Positions 18,520 to 27,612 of a DNA stretch of 64,000 bases are shown one piece after another. Within the stretch, counting starts at the first letter, position 1. Each line of letters begins with the position of its first letter. A program made the translations under genes and the position numbers. The notes under the pieces were generated by a model, which searched no databases, had not been told where the DNA came from, and saw nothing but the letters and a program-made list of their open reading frames with translations. Origin of the DNA: Sphingomonas sp. OK281 (GTDB lineage Bacteria; Pseudomonadota; Alphaproteobacteria; Sphingomonadales; Sphingomonadaceae); contig NZ_FOVZ01000005.1 of the NCBI RefSeq assembly GCF_900115295.1, positions 248,001-312,000 of the forward strand. Direction: 5' to 3'.

Positions 18520-19161
18520 ATGCCTGCACGTCCTGCCATCCAGCCTGCGATATCGTCACCGTTCCAGTCTTCGGAATCGCGCGAGGCGTTGCGCATCGAG
18601 AAACGCGATGCACTTCTTCGTGCGGCCGTCGGAATGTTCAACGAGCGTGGGTTTCACGCGACGTCGCTAGACGACGTCGCGGCAAGCCTCGGGGTCACCA
18701 AGCCGGTGATCTACAATTATCTTGGCAACAAGGATCAGGTGCTGTTCGAGTGCGTCCGCATGGGGCTGGGCCAGCTTCGCGGTGCGGCCGAACGTTCTCA
18801 GCAGGTCGGCGGCAGCGGCCTTGACCGGTTGAAGGCGTTCCTGCGTTTATACGCCGAGGTGACGATGGACGATTTCGGTCGCTGCGTCATCCGAACGCCC
18901 GACGAAGTCCTCTCGCCGAGTGCGCGCACGCAGTTCCGCGCGCTCAAGACCGAAATCGATGCGACGATGCGCGGTATGATCGAAGAGGCGGTGGGCGATG
19001 GTTCGGCGGTGGTCAAGGACGTCCGCCTGACCGCGTTCACGCTGGCCGGTGCGCTGAACTGGCCCGCACGGTGGTTTCGCCCCGAAGGGCCGATGTCGGC
19101 GCAACAGGTCGCGCACGACATCGTCGAACTCCTGTGTTCGGGCCTCAGCCCAAGCCAGTGA
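18520..19161 (+). CDS. TetR-family transcriptional regulator
   Basis: About 213 residues. N-terminal helix-turn-helix: LLRAAVGMFNERGFHATSL followed by DVAASLGVTKPVIYNYLGNKD. The C-terminal ligand domain is variable. ATG at 18520 is preferred; TTG at 18484 and ATG at 18493 are in frame upstream. It is divergent from the acyl-CoA dehydrogenase operon and probably controls it. A weak dyad TACT-ggcg-AGTA lies in the gap near 18471-18482. Confidence 0.9.
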   Translation: MPARPAIQPAISSPFQSSESREALRIEKRDALLRAAVGMFNERGFHATSLDDVAASLGVTKPVIYNYLGNKDQVLFECVRMGLGQLRGAAERSQQVGGSGLDRLKAFLRLYAEVTMDDFGRCVIRTPDEVLSPSARTQFRALKTEIDATMRGMIEEAVGDGSAVVKDVRLTAFTLAGALNWPARWFRPEGPMSAQQVAHDIVELLCSGLSPSQ

Positions 19162-19221
19162 GTGTCTGCACGGCGGGACGGCGTGCGGAACGAGCCGCGC
19201 CGCTGCCCGAACTTGCCAGAT

Positions 19222-19620
19222 TCAGGAACGGATCGCCGAAAAAGTCCCTTCGCGACCCTTCGCGCTGACCGTACCGTTCATCCGGGTCCCGTCGATCTTG
19301 CCTGCGAAGACGATGTCGATCGACATGAACATCACCTTTGTCTGATAGGTCCAGCGGAGGTCCTGGCCGCGGACCTCGCCCGCCGTCAGGGCGTGGCTCT
19401 TGCCGGGCTTGGCCTTGCTTTCGCCGGTCGCGACATCGACGCAGACACCGCTCAGTTTGGGACCGCGCTCGTTGAACGCGCAATCGACGACGAAGGCCTT
19501 GCCGCTGATGTTGCCGGATACACGCCACTTGCCGCCAGCCTGAGAATTGGCCTGTGCCGTGGCCGGAGCGGACAGGAGCAGGGCCGGGGCCATTACGCCG
19601 AGCATGAGCATGGATCGCAT
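19222..19620 (-). CDS. Secreted protein of unknown function
   Basis: 132 residues with a clear signal peptide (MRSMLMLGVMAPALLLSAPATAQA). The mature part has two Cys (VVDCAF, SGVCVDV) and reads as a small beta-rich domain. No family recognised. It lies downstream of the TonB receptor gene on the same strand with an 83-bp gap and may be co-transcribed. Confidence 0.7.
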   Translation of the reverse strand: MRSMLMLGVMAPALLLSAPATAQANSQAGGKWRVSGNISGKAFVVDCAFNERGPKLSGVCVDVATGESKAKPGKSHALTAGEVRGQDLRWTYQTKVMFMSIDIVFAGKIDGTRMNGTVSAKGREGTFSAIRS

Positions 19621-19703
19621 GAATATTCCCTCGAAATCAGCGAGGAACCGTTTCCTCGACTTGCGGCGTAGCGCGGCTCGATGGACCTTTCGTGGAGGGG
19701 GGA

Positions 19704-22091
19704 TCAGAACTGCGCGTCGATCCCCAGCCGGATCGTGCGCGGGCGGACGGGGGTGATCTGATTACCGGCGGCGACTCCGAACGGGTTGCCGAATGCGAAA
19801 CTGTTGGCGCTGACGTTGGCGACGTTGTCGACGTCGAGGGCGATGCCGTACCGGCCGATATCCAGTCGTCCGCCCACCGAACCCACCGCATAGCCACCCT
19901 GGGGAAGGTCTAGCAGCGGGGCGATGCCAAGCCGCGACTTGCCGACATAGCGAACCGATCCCGTGGCGCTGGCCTCGATATCGTTACCCACCGTCTTGTG
20001 CCAGGCAACCGAGACACGCTCGCCGTTCGAGGCGATGTTGGGAAACGGGTTGGTGCCGGGGCCGCCAAAGCCGGGCGCCGGCTTCGTGACGTCGCTGGCA
20101 TTGATGAAGGCGGCGGCGGTGATCATCAGCGCAGGGTGCGGACGCCATGTAAGGTCGGTGTCCAAGCCATAGATCCGCCCGCGACCGATATTGGCGGTGT
20201 AGGGCAGTCCTGCACTGTCGACGAGATCCGCCTGGATATTGTTCCAGTCGGCGGCAAACACTGCTGCGCGCAACGAAAAGCGATCGCGTCCCTCCTTGCC
20301 CAGCCGAAAGCCGATCTCGTTCATGTTGAGATCGTCGGAGGCGAAGCGCTGCGCGGTCTGGGTTGAGCCGGTCGGCGACAGCGTGAGGCCACCGGCGCGA
20401 TAGCCCTGCTGGAAATGGAAGAAGCCGGTGAACGAAGATGTCGGCTGCCAGGACAGCGCCAGCGTCGTCGAAACCCGCTGCGCGTTGCGGCTCACGCTGT
20501 CGGTACCAAGCCCGGTCTCGTCGACCGGCAATCCGGAACTGTGCGCGAGCGTGAAGCGTCCGCCGACCGTTCCGGTGATGGTGGGGGATAGCGGCCGCGA
20601 TACCTGGCCGAAGACCGCGGCTTCGAGCCGCTCGTTGAGCACGCCGTTCGTCACCGACCTGACGTCAGTCGGACCGAACGTGCGTAGCAATGCGCTCAGG
20701 CTGTAGACGCTCGAAATTCCGGCAACCCAAGGTGCCGCCGAGGTGCCGCCGGTGACCCTCGTTTCATGCGTCGTCAGGAGAATATAATTGTCTTCCCGCA
20801 GGCGGGTACGGGTCGCTGTTCCATCCGCGCCGGTCGCATCGAATATCGAGCTGAGTCGATGGCTGGCAACCGATGTCGTGGTCAGCAGTTCGAGGTCGCC
20901 GATCGGACCGGCTGCGGTAAAATGGGTGAGGTAGTAATCATTGTGGAACGGCTGCGCGAAGCCATTGTCGCGGGTCAGCGGAGGATTGGCGCGCAGCGTG
21001 TACTGGCCGTCGCGGTTCTTGCTGTTCTGAATGACCAGCCCGGCATCGAAGTTCCAGCCGGAATCCGGCGTGAACCGCACGACGAGGCGCTGGCCGACGC
21101 TGAAGGTCGAGTTGATATCCCGGCGACCGCGCGCCGGCGAGTCGATATAGCCGCCACCTTGCGTGACGAAGCCGACCAAGCGCACCGCGAGCGTGCCCGG
21201 GATGACCGGCACGTTGACCATTGCCGCGAAATCGCCGCCGAGGCCGCCGTCCTGCGTCGCCGATCCGCCGACCGACACCGAACCTGCCACCGCGTCCGCG
21301 TCGGGCGCGTTCGGCACCAGCCGGATCACGCCGCCAAGCGAACTCGCGCCGTACAGCGTACCCTGCGGCCCGACCAGCACCTCGATCCGCTCGAGATCGT
21401 AGAGATTGAGATTGGGATCGGGCGCGTTGTAGTTGAGGCGGACGTCGCCGAGATACTGCCCGACGGTCGCCTGGCTCGGGCCGTTGAAGCTGCTGTCGGC
21501 GATACCGCGGATGAACAGCTTGTTGCGCGCCGGCCCCAGATTGGTCGAGCCCACCATGGGCAGCATGTCGGTCAGCGCCGCGGAGCCGTCCGCGGCATGT
21601 CGCGCCACCCAGCCGCGATCGAGTTCGATCAGCTTGACCGAGCCCGGAAACCTATCGAGCGTCGAACGCTGCTTGCTCGCCATCACGACGATATCGTCGT
21701 GGTTGGGCTCGACGGTCGGCAAAGGTTTCTCAAGCAACGTCTTTCGCGGTTTGGGCCGATCGGAACTGGTCCGGCGGACGATCGCGATCGTCCGTGCGTC
21801 ATAGAATATCGCGGTCGCGTTCGTGCCGCGCAGGGCGCGCGTGACCGCCTCCTTAATGGTGAAACTGCCGCTGACACCCGGCGACCGCAGCGCAGCGACG
21901 CCAGGATCAGTTACCGTGATAGTCACCCGACCCTGCACTGCGAGCGTCGATGCGACCCGGCCGATGCTGCCAGCGGGCGCGTCGAAACGCTGCGCAGATG
22001 CAGCCTGCGCGGTCCCGCCGGCGGCGATCGAGGCGAAGCTCAGACCGGCACCAGACACGACCGCGACCGCGACGTTGTTACTTAGACGCAC
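19704..22091 (-). CDS. TonB-dependent receptor with STN signalling domain
   Basis: 795-residue outer-membrane receptor. It has a signal peptide, then an STN domain at about residues 40-110 (GRVTITVTDPGVAALRSPGVS), a plug (from about 135; LFIRGIADSS, VEVLVGPQGTLYG-like stretch) and a beta barrel ending in aromatic F (IRLGIDAQF). The STN domain lets substrate-loaded receptors signal to a FecR partner. The gene starts inside the end of fecR (14-bp overlap). The ligand is unknown; siderophore, heme or a polymer fragment are possible. Confidence 0.93.
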   Translation of the reverse strand: MRLSNNVAVAVVSGAGLSFASIAAGGTAQAASAQRFDAPAGSIGRVASTLAVQGRVTITVTDPGVAALRSPGVSGSFTIKEAVTRALRGTNATAIFYDARTIAIVRRTSSDRPKPRKTLLEKPLPTVEPNHDDIVVMASKQRSTLDRFPGSVKLIELDRGWVARHAADGSAALTDMLPMVGSTNLGPARNKLFIRGIADSSFNGPSQATVGQYLGDVRLNYNAPDPNLNLYDLERIEVLVGPQGTLYGASSLGGVIRLVPNAPDADAVAGSVSVGGSATQDGGLGGDFAAMVNVPVIPGTLAVRLVGFVTQGGGYIDSPARGRRDINSTFSVGQRLVVRFTPDSGWNFDAGLVIQNSKNRDGQYTLRANPPLTRDNGFAQPFHNDYYLTHFTAAGPIGDLELLTTTSVASHRLSSIFDATGADGTATRTRLREDNYILLTTHETRVTGGTSAAPWVAGISSVYSLSALLRTFGPTDVRSVTNGVLNERLEAAVFGQVSRPLSPTITGTVGGRFTLAHSSGLPVDETGLGTDSVSRNAQRVSTTLALSWQPTSSFTGFFHFQQGYRAGGLTLSPTGSTQTAQRFASDDLNMNEIGFRLGKEGRDRFSLRAAVFAADWNNIQADLVDSAGLPYTANIGRGRIYGLDTDLTWRPHPALMITAAAFINASDVTKPAPGFGGPGTNPFPNIASNGERVSVAWHKTVGNDIEASATGSVRYVGKSRLGIAPLLDLPQGGYAVGSVGGRLDIGRYGIALDVDNVANVSANSFAFGNPFGVAAGNQITPVRPRTIRLGIDAQF

Positions 22092-23028
22092 GACCGTCGG
22101 CAGAGATCGTCCAGCCCCCGGACGTGTGGCGGATCGTGGCGTCGAGCGCCGGTGTCAGGCGAAGCAACTGGCCGGGATCCCTGCCGTCTAGCGTGATCGC
22201 TCCCGAAAATGGACGTGCGGCGATTTCCGGTGCGACCGTGATCTTGACGCCCAGCGCGCGGCCAAGATCGGCTGCCACCGTCGCCAAGGGATCGCCGGCA
22301 TAGACGAACTGCCCGTTACGCCAGCCGCCGACCGATACGGCGGGCGCGCTGATGAGGCGAAGCGTCGTCGAGGATGCTGCATCGACGACGCCTTCGCCGG
22401 GCGTCAGCGTCACGGCCTCGCGGTCGGGATTGTAGATTACCGAGCCTTCCGCAACGGCGACGCGGACGTCGCCGTCGGTGCTGCTTACGTCGAATACCGT
22501 GCCGACATCCTGAATGACTCGCCCCGCCACCTCGACCCCGAACGGGTGGGCGGCGTCATGGCGGATCTGGAACAGCGCCTGTCCGGCGAGCAGAGTCGCG
22601 GTGCGTGCGTCGTGGCGATCGAAGCGCATCCGCGTGTCGCCGGCCAGCGTGATCCGCGTGCCGGCATCGAGCGCGACGACGCGTTGTCCGCCCGGCCCGG
22701 TCGCGACCTCGTAGGGCGCGGCGCGAAACTGCGACACGACGAAAACGAGCGCGAGGGCTGCTGCGCTTGCGGTGATGAGTCCGCCGCCCCACAGTATCCT
22801 GGTTCGACGACCCAAACCGATACTATCTTGCGTGTCGTCGTTCGCCGCCATCTGTTGCAGGTCTATGGCAGGCGCGCGCGTTGAGCTGGCGTCATAGGCG
22901 GCTGCGTGACGGACATCCTCGCCAAGCCACGCCTCGAACGCCCGCTGTGACTCCGCGTCCGGATAGCGAAGGCGCAGTCGCCAGAGCAGCGCCTGCGTCG
23001 CAATATCGTCCATCGTGCTGACGCTCAT
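22078..23028 (-). CDS. FecR-family anti-sigma/signal-transducing membrane protein
   Basis: About 316 residues. A cytoplasmic N-terminal domain (ALLWRLRLRYPDAESQRAFEAWL) is followed by one membrane helix (ILWGGGLITASAAALALVFVV) and a periplasmic FecR domain (GQRVVALDAGTRITLAGD) with a C-terminal secretin/TonB-like part. It senses the STN domain of the receptor and controls an ECF sigma factor. ATG at 23028 chosen; 23013 is an alternative. Unusually, no FecI sigma gene lies upstream in the window. Confidence 0.9.
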   Translation of the reverse strand: MSVSTMDDIATQALLWRLRLRYPDAESQRAFEAWLGEDVRHAAAYDASSTRAPAIDLQQMAANDDTQDSIGLGRRTRILWGGGLITASAAALALVFVVSQFRAAPYEVATGPGGQRVVALDAGTRITLAGDTRMRFDRHDARTATLLAGQALFQIRHDAAHPFGVEVAGRVIQDVGTVFDVSSTDGDVRVAVAEGSVIYNPDREAVTLTPGEGVVDAASSTTLRLISAPAVSVGGWRNGQFVYAGDPLATVAADLGRALGVKITVAPEIAARPFSGAITLDGRDPGQLLRLTPALDATIRHTSGGWTISADGRASK

Positions 23029-23335
23029 GATGGTGGTGCAGCGTGGCAGATCCCGGTTCCGGCTACGCGGCACGACGCCCATCGGCGCGGCGCGCGATGG
23101 TTGCCGTAACGAACGCAGACAGAACGGGGATACAGGTACGTCATCATAGCCTTCGGAAAAGACCGATCTTGCAGATGCGGTCGCGATTCCCCGTGATGTA
23201 AGGGACGGATCGAGATGTACCGCCGGTTCGATGGAGATATGATGGAGGCCGGGCGGCGGATTAAATTAATATGCGATTTCGGGCTTTTGCAGAGCCCCCG
23301 CGACACATCCGGGCGGACTAAAGCGCCGCGGCGGA
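23029..23335. other. Intergenic stretch where a fecI sigma gene would be expected
   Basis: Open frames here give arginine-rich, family-less translations and none resembles an ECF sigma factor. The stretch holds one copy of the GGTTCGAT-type element (23225-23248) and an AT-rich patch (ttaaattaatat near 23260-23272) that could be promoter DNA. Confidence 0.6.
23225..23248 (+). repeat. Upstream element, copy A
   Basis: 24-bp stretch beginning GGTTCGATGGAGATATGATG. It matches 22 of 24 bases at 24391-24414. It lies about 200 bp upstream of the fecR start, on the strand opposite to the gene. A 12-bp core (GGTTCGATGGAG) recurs in reverse orientation at 25932-25943 upstream of the plus-strand porin-like gene. 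Confidence 0.55.
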
Positions 23336-24310
23336 TCATTTGCCGCCGCGTTGACGACAGTGATCATATTCGCCTTTCTTGCAGATCGGATAGACCGTCG
23401 GCTGCTCGCCATCGACGTCGGAAGGATCGGCCGCCGCCTCACGCGCGCCACGCCAGGGCTTACGCCCGGGCTGGGGCCGCGATTGCGGATAGTAGATCGC
23501 CTCGGGTGCATCGTCGATTTCGGCGGCATCCGCGCTACCGCTTGCAAAGGCCTGACTCGGCGCTTGACCGTTCAATTCCTTGGCCAGTTCCTCTGCGCCC
23601 TTGCGAATGCCGGTCTTTGCAGCCGTCAGCGCCCCGAACGTCGCCTTCATATTGAGGGCGGCCGGGTATTGCTTGACGATGTGCGCGGCAAGCAGCCGGT
23701 TGGTCGACGCATCGTAGATTTCCACAGCGTAGAATACCGATCCGGTCAGCGATCCTTCCTTGCCGCGGATCGCCTGAACCATGTTGTAGGGACCGCCCGC
23801 GATGTCGATCCGCGAAAAGCTGCCCGCCACCGGCATCGTCGGCTTTGCGCCGGTCAGCGTCAGGCGCAGACGCAGCGTGCGCGGCTTGGCGGTCTCGGTC
23901 AGCTCGAACGGAGGCGACAGTTTTTCGGTGAACTGTTCCTGCATGTAGCTCGCGAGCGCGACCTTGCCTTGCTCCGGAATCTTGCCGAACTGTGCATCCG
24001 GCCCGTGATACACGACCACCGGCTCGATCAGGATGCGGCTATAGTCGCGCCAGTTGACCGGCGTGGTGTAGGTATAGGGAAGCCGATCGGATCCGGCGTC
24101 GGAGCGCATATGCGGTGCGGAAGCGATCCCGGAATAGGCGAGTGGCTTGGTGCCCGCACAACCGGACAGCAACAGGCAGGTTACGGTGAACCCCATCAGG
24201 CACGGCGCCATGAAGCTTCGCGACGGGCGCAGCCGCGAAGCAAAAAAGCCGAACGGCTTGTTCAGGCCATCTATCAGCGGGGACGCGATCGGTGCGAATA
24301 TGTTCATCAT
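23336..24310 (-). CDS. DUF3313-type lipoprotein
   Basis: About 324 residues. The N-terminal hydrophobic segment ends in a lipobox (CLLLSGCAG), so the mature protein is lipid-anchored. The body (VNWRDYSRILIEPVVVY, then GRVFYAVEIYDAST-like stretch) fits the DUF3313 family of outer-membrane-associated lipoproteins. The C-terminal tail is Pro/Arg-rich and ends with a Cys pair. ATG at 24310 is preferred; 24211 would give a shorter signal peptide. Function unknown. Confidence 0.8.
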   Translation of the reverse strand: MMNIFAPIASPLIDGLNKPFGFFASRLRPSRSFMAPCLMGFTVTCLLLSGCAGTKPLAYSGIASAPHMRSDAGSDRLPYTYTTPVNWRDYSRILIEPVVVYHGPDAQFGKIPEQGKVALASYMQEQFTEKLSPPFELTETAKPRTLRLRLTLTGAKPTMPVAGSFSRIDIAGGPYNMVQAIRGKEGSLTGSVFYAVEIYDASTNRLLAAHIVKQYPAALNMKATFGALTAAKTGIRKGAEELAKELNGQAPSQAFASGSADAAEIDDAPEAIYYPQSRPQPGRKPWRGAREAAADPSDVDGEQPTVYPICKKGEYDHCRQRGGK

Positions 24311-24390
24311 GGGGTCTCTCAGCAGACGAGGGTGCCGAGTTGCTCGGCGTCCGACGGAGAGATGGTCGAGTGCGATGAACGGATAGGGCG

Positions 24391-24414
24391 GGTTCGATCG
24401 AGATATGATGAAGG
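24391..24414 (+). repeat. Upstream element, copy B
   Basis: Begins GGTTCGATCGAGATATGATG and differs from copy A (23225-23248) at two of 24 positions. It is about 80-100 bp upstream of the DUF3313 lipoprotein start, in the same relative orientation as copy A to fecR. It may be a shared operator or a repeat. Confidence 0.55.
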
Positions 24415-24449
24415 GGGTGGGCAAGCGCGAAATCTTGTCCTCGATTTGG

Positions 24450-25733
24450 TCAGCCAACCATGTCCTTGAGCGCCACGTCGGTATCCGCCAGCATCTCCGG
24501 CGCGATCACTGCGGCGCTCTCGACCAGCTTGCGCCCCTGGACGTAATCCTTGACCGTACCGACACAGTCGAGCGCGATCACGTGGCCGGCACGCAGGTAC
24601 ACCACGGAGAATCTGCGCGTCGCCGGATCGCCGCGCAACACCGTCGCGTCGTAGCCGGTAGACAGGCCGACAGTCTGAAGCTTCAGGTCGTACTGGTTCG
24701 ACCAGAACCACGGGATCGCATCATAGTCCGCGATCTGGCCGGCGATGCCCTTTGCAACCACGGTCGCCTGGTCGTTGGCGTTCTGCACCGATTCGACGCG
24801 GATCGGGGTACCGTCGGCGTAGCGGTTGGCGTGGAGCGCACAGTCGCCGATCGCATAGATGTCGGGCAGGCTGGTGCGGCATGCCGTATCGACCGCGACG
24901 CCGTTGCCGCCATCCGCACCGGCCTCCATCAACGGCGCGACCTCGGGGATGATGCCGATGCCGACGATGACCATGTCCGCATCGATCACCGTGCCGTCCG
25001 CCAGTCGCACGCCGGTCACGCGGTCGTCGCCCAAGATGCAGTCGACCACCTGTCCCAGCCTGACGTCGACACTGTGCGCGCGGTGCTCAGCCTCGAAGAA
25101 CCGGGACAGGTCCTCGCCGGCCACGCGCGCAAGCACGCGGTCGAGCGCCTCCAACAGCACCACCGACTTGCCGAACTTGGTCAGCACGGCAGCGGCTTCG
25201 AGCCCGATGTAGCCGCCGCCGATCACGACTGCCGTCCGCACGTCCGGCAACTCGTCGATCATCCGGTCGGCATCGGCCCGGTCGCGGACGGTATGCACGC
25301 CCTTCAGATGATGTCCGGCACAACTCAACCTGCGCGGCGTTCCACCGGTGGCCCATATCAGCCGATCGTAACCGATCGTCGTGCCGTCCTCGGTCTGGAC
25401 GCGATGCTCGGCCGGATCGACCGAGACGATGCGTGAGCCGAGACGGAAATCGATCCGCTGATCGACCCAGAAACTCTCTGGCCGGATCAGGATTCGCGTG
25501 AAGACCTTCTCGCCCAAAAGATATTCCTTCGAGAGGGGGGGGCGTTCGTAGGGAAGTTCGTGCTCCCGGCCGACGATCAGGATCGACCCGGCGAAACCGG
25601 TTTTCCGTAAAGCGATCGCGCAGGCCGCGCCGCCGTGTCCGCCACCGACGATCACGACATCGGCGGACAGCATCCGTCCGTCTGCTGAAATCGCGTCGGC
25701 CGACTGGGTTTCACGCTGTGACAGGTCGTTCAT
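24450..25733 (-). CDS. Ferredoxin/rubredoxin reductase-like NAD(P)/FAD flavoprotein
   Basis: 427 residues. FAD dinucleotide motif VVIVGGGHGGAACAIALRK, the conserved YERPPLSKEYL loop, NAD motif AVVIGGGYIGLEAAAVLTK, and the second FAD motif DIYAIGDCA. A C-terminal reductase domain follows (IPWFWSNQYDLKLQTVGLS). The enzyme type reduces a ferredoxin or rubredoxin for a P450 or dioxygenase, but no such partner is adjacent. ATG at 25733 has GAGG eight bases upstream; the frame is open to 25970. The 25734-26037 gap carries core copy C of the upstream element. Confidence 0.9.
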   Translation of the reverse strand: MNDLSQRETQSADAISADGRMLSADVVIVGGGHGGAACAIALRKTGFAGSILIVGREHELPYERPPLSKEYLLGEKVFTRILIRPESFWVDQRIDFRLGSRIVSVDPAEHRVQTEDGTTIGYDRLIWATGGTPRRLSCAGHHLKGVHTVRDRADADRMIDELPDVRTAVVIGGGYIGLEAAAVLTKFGKSVVLLEALDRVLARVAGEDLSRFFEAEHRAHSVDVRLGQVVDCILGDDRVTGVRLADGTVIDADMVIVGIGIIPEVAPLMEAGADGGNGVAVDTACRTSLPDIYAIGDCALHANRYADGTPIRVESVQNANDQATVVAKGIAGQIADYDAIPWFWSNQYDLKLQTVGLSTGYDATVLRGDPATRRFSVVYLRAGHVIALDCVGTVKDYVQGRKLVESAAVIAPEMLADTDVALKDMVG

Positions 25734-26037
25734 TCGAATACCTCGCCTGGGTGTGTCGGTACGCAGCATCGGTCGTTCGGCCATGCTGCGTCGATCCGGC
25801 CTGCCGCCCCACCTAGAGTTGAAGCGTGCGCATCTCAATCGCGGGAAGGCCCGAAGTACGCTCCCGCGCCCGATCGCTACCGATAAGCCGCGGCTGCGAT
25901 GCCCGGGTCTCTTTTGCGGGACCGCGGGCGGCTCCATCGAACCTCCACCATCTCCACAACCGGCCTTCATCAGCCGCTGCCAATTGCAGGGTCGAAGCCG
26001 CCGGAAAGGCAGGCATCTTCCTCGAAAGGCAATTTTG

Positions 26038-26706
26038 ATGACCCGTATCGTTCTCGCCGGCCTCGCGTTCGCCGCCGCTACTCTCGCTACCGCCGCCTAT
26101 GCGCAGGACGAGCCCGTCCGTGGCATCTACGGCGTCGCCCGCGCAGGGGCCTCGGTTAATTCCGAGCAGAAATTCGATGTCGACAACCTGCCGTCGCAGT
26201 TCGATGATAAGACCAAGTACAAGACCGGCCTGACGGGCGAGATCGGCGGCGGCTACGACTTCGGCATGTTCCGCGTTGAACAGACGATCGGCTACAACAG
26301 CAACAGCCTTAACGTGAAGGACGTCGGCACGGACAACCTGCCGGCATCGGGTCGCACCCGTTCGTACAACGTCAGCGTCTCCGGCTATGTCGATATCCCG
26401 CTGCACACGATGTTCGTGCCGTATGTCGGCGGTGGCATCGGCGCGTCCCGGGTAGATGCGAACCTGTCGCGGGTCGGCACCAGCGGCGCGAGCAGCAGCT
26501 ATGCGGGCAAGGACTGGGGCATGACGTGGCACGCCGATGCCGGCCTCGGCATCAACGTCGCGCCCAAGACGACGCTCGAAATCGGTGGCCGCTATTCGCA
26601 GACCAGCAAGCTCACGTTCGAAGGCCAAGATGCAGGCGTCGCGACCAGCTACGAACCAAAGTTGCGCAACATCTCGGGCACGCTCGGTATACGCCACATC
26701 TTCTGA
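26038..26706 (+). CDS. Small outer-membrane beta-barrel protein
   Basis: 222 residues with a signal peptide cut after AYAQ. The mature part alternates in the style of an 8-stranded barrel (GIYGVARAGASVN at the start, GGGYDFGMFRVEQTIGYN, VPYVGGGIGASRVD) and ends in Phe (LGIRHIF), as outer-membrane proteins do. It resembles the OmpA-barrel/opacity porin family. AAAGG precedes ATG 26038. Likely a structural or adhesion protein rather than a specific transporter. Confidence 0.85.
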   Translation: MTRIVLAGLAFAAATLATAAYAQDEPVRGIYGVARAGASVNSEQKFDVDNLPSQFDDKTKYKTGLTGEIGGGYDFGMFRVEQTIGYNSNSLNVKDVGTDNLPASGRTRSYNVSVSGYVDIPLHTMFVPYVGGGIGASRVDANLSRVGTSGASSSYAGKDWGMTWHADAGLGINVAPKTTLEIGGRYSQTSKLTFEGQDAGVATSYEPKLRNISGTLGIRHIF

Positions 26707-26833
26707 GCACCGTCTTTTTCGAGGCGTCGTCTCCACGGCGCTGACCCCTTGTTCCTTGCCGATGGCGAAAAAGCGTCATCGGCAAAGGGCATACGCGCAC
26801 CTTCACCCGCGCAGTCAAGCAGGACTGATTCCC

Positions 26834-27370
26834 ATGCTGATCACAGCCTTGATTGTGAGCGCTGCGGCCCTTTCCGCACCGGCTCCGTCCTCCCCGGAAG
26901 CGCACGCGATCGGAACGGTTCCGGTGGTCGCGCTCCGGGATGACTGTTCGCAGTCAGCGCCGGGAGTCCGGATCAACGTCTCGGGCCTGAAAGATCGGAG
27001 CGGGCGGTTGAAGCTCGAACTCTACCCGGCGAATTCAGAAGATTTCCTCAAGGGCGATCGGGAACTACTCAAGGCGGGCAAGGTGTTTCGCCGGGTCGTC
27101 ACCACGGTTCCGTCCAGCGGCGTCGTCAGCCTATGCGTACCGGCGCCTAGCCCGGGACGCTATGCGGTCGTCGTAATCCACAAGCGCGACGGCGCTCCCA
27201 AGTTCAATATCAGCAACGACGGCGTCGGCCTGCCGGGCCTCGACCGGATCGGTCGCCGCCGGCCCAATTTCGAGCAGGCCGTGGTCCTCGTACCTGATCA
27301 GATCACGACGGTTAAGATGCGGATGCAATATCTGCACGGCCTTGCGGGCTTCCGACCGGAGCCACAGTGA
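26834..27370 (+). CDS. DUF2141 secreted protein
   Basis: 178 residues with a signal peptide (ALIVSAAALSAPAPS). The conserved DUF2141 pattern is visible: VRINVSGLKDRSGRLKLELYP, SLCVPAPSPGRYAVVVIHK and FNISNDGVGLP. Two Cys may form a disulfide. AGGA lies about ten bases before ATG 26834. The function of the family is unknown; extracytoplasmic location is expected. It is coupled to a small membrane-protein gene downstream. Confidence 0.88.
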   Translation: MLITALIVSAAALSAPAPSSPEAHAIGTVPVVALRDDCSQSAPGVRINVSGLKDRSGRLKLELYPANSEDFLKGDRELLKAGKVFRRVVTTVPSSGVVSLCVPAPSPGRYAVVVIHKRDGAPKFNISNDGVGLPGLDRIGRRRPNFEQAVVLVPDQITTVKMRMQYLHGLAGFRPEPQ

Positions 27371-27612
27371 TGCGGGGCCCCATCGCCACCGACCCGAGCC
27401 GGGTGATCGCGGCATCGATAAAGTCACCTCGGAGGACGATCGCCGGCATGGCGTGCGTGTGCGTCGTCCTGGGGGCAATCTTAATCGCGGTTGAACGCTG
27501 GCTCGCGGATGTTCTCGGCGATGACCTGATCGCGATCATCCTTTTGCTCATCGGAACTATCATTCTTATCGCGCTATCGTCACCGATACTGTCCAAGAGT
27601 GGAAGACGTTGA
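27370..27612 (+). CDS. Small two-helix membrane protein
   Basis: 80 residues. Two hydrophobic segments: TIAGMACVCVVLGAILIAV and LIAIILLLIGTIILIALSS. The ATG overlaps the upstream stop (TGATG), implying translational coupling to the DUF2141 gene. No family recognised. The overlap and hydrophobicity support a real gene. Confidence 0.55.
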   Translation: MRGPIATDPSRVIAASIKSPRRTIAGMACVCVVLGAILIAVERWLADVLGDDLIAIILLLIGTIILIALSSPILSKSGRR

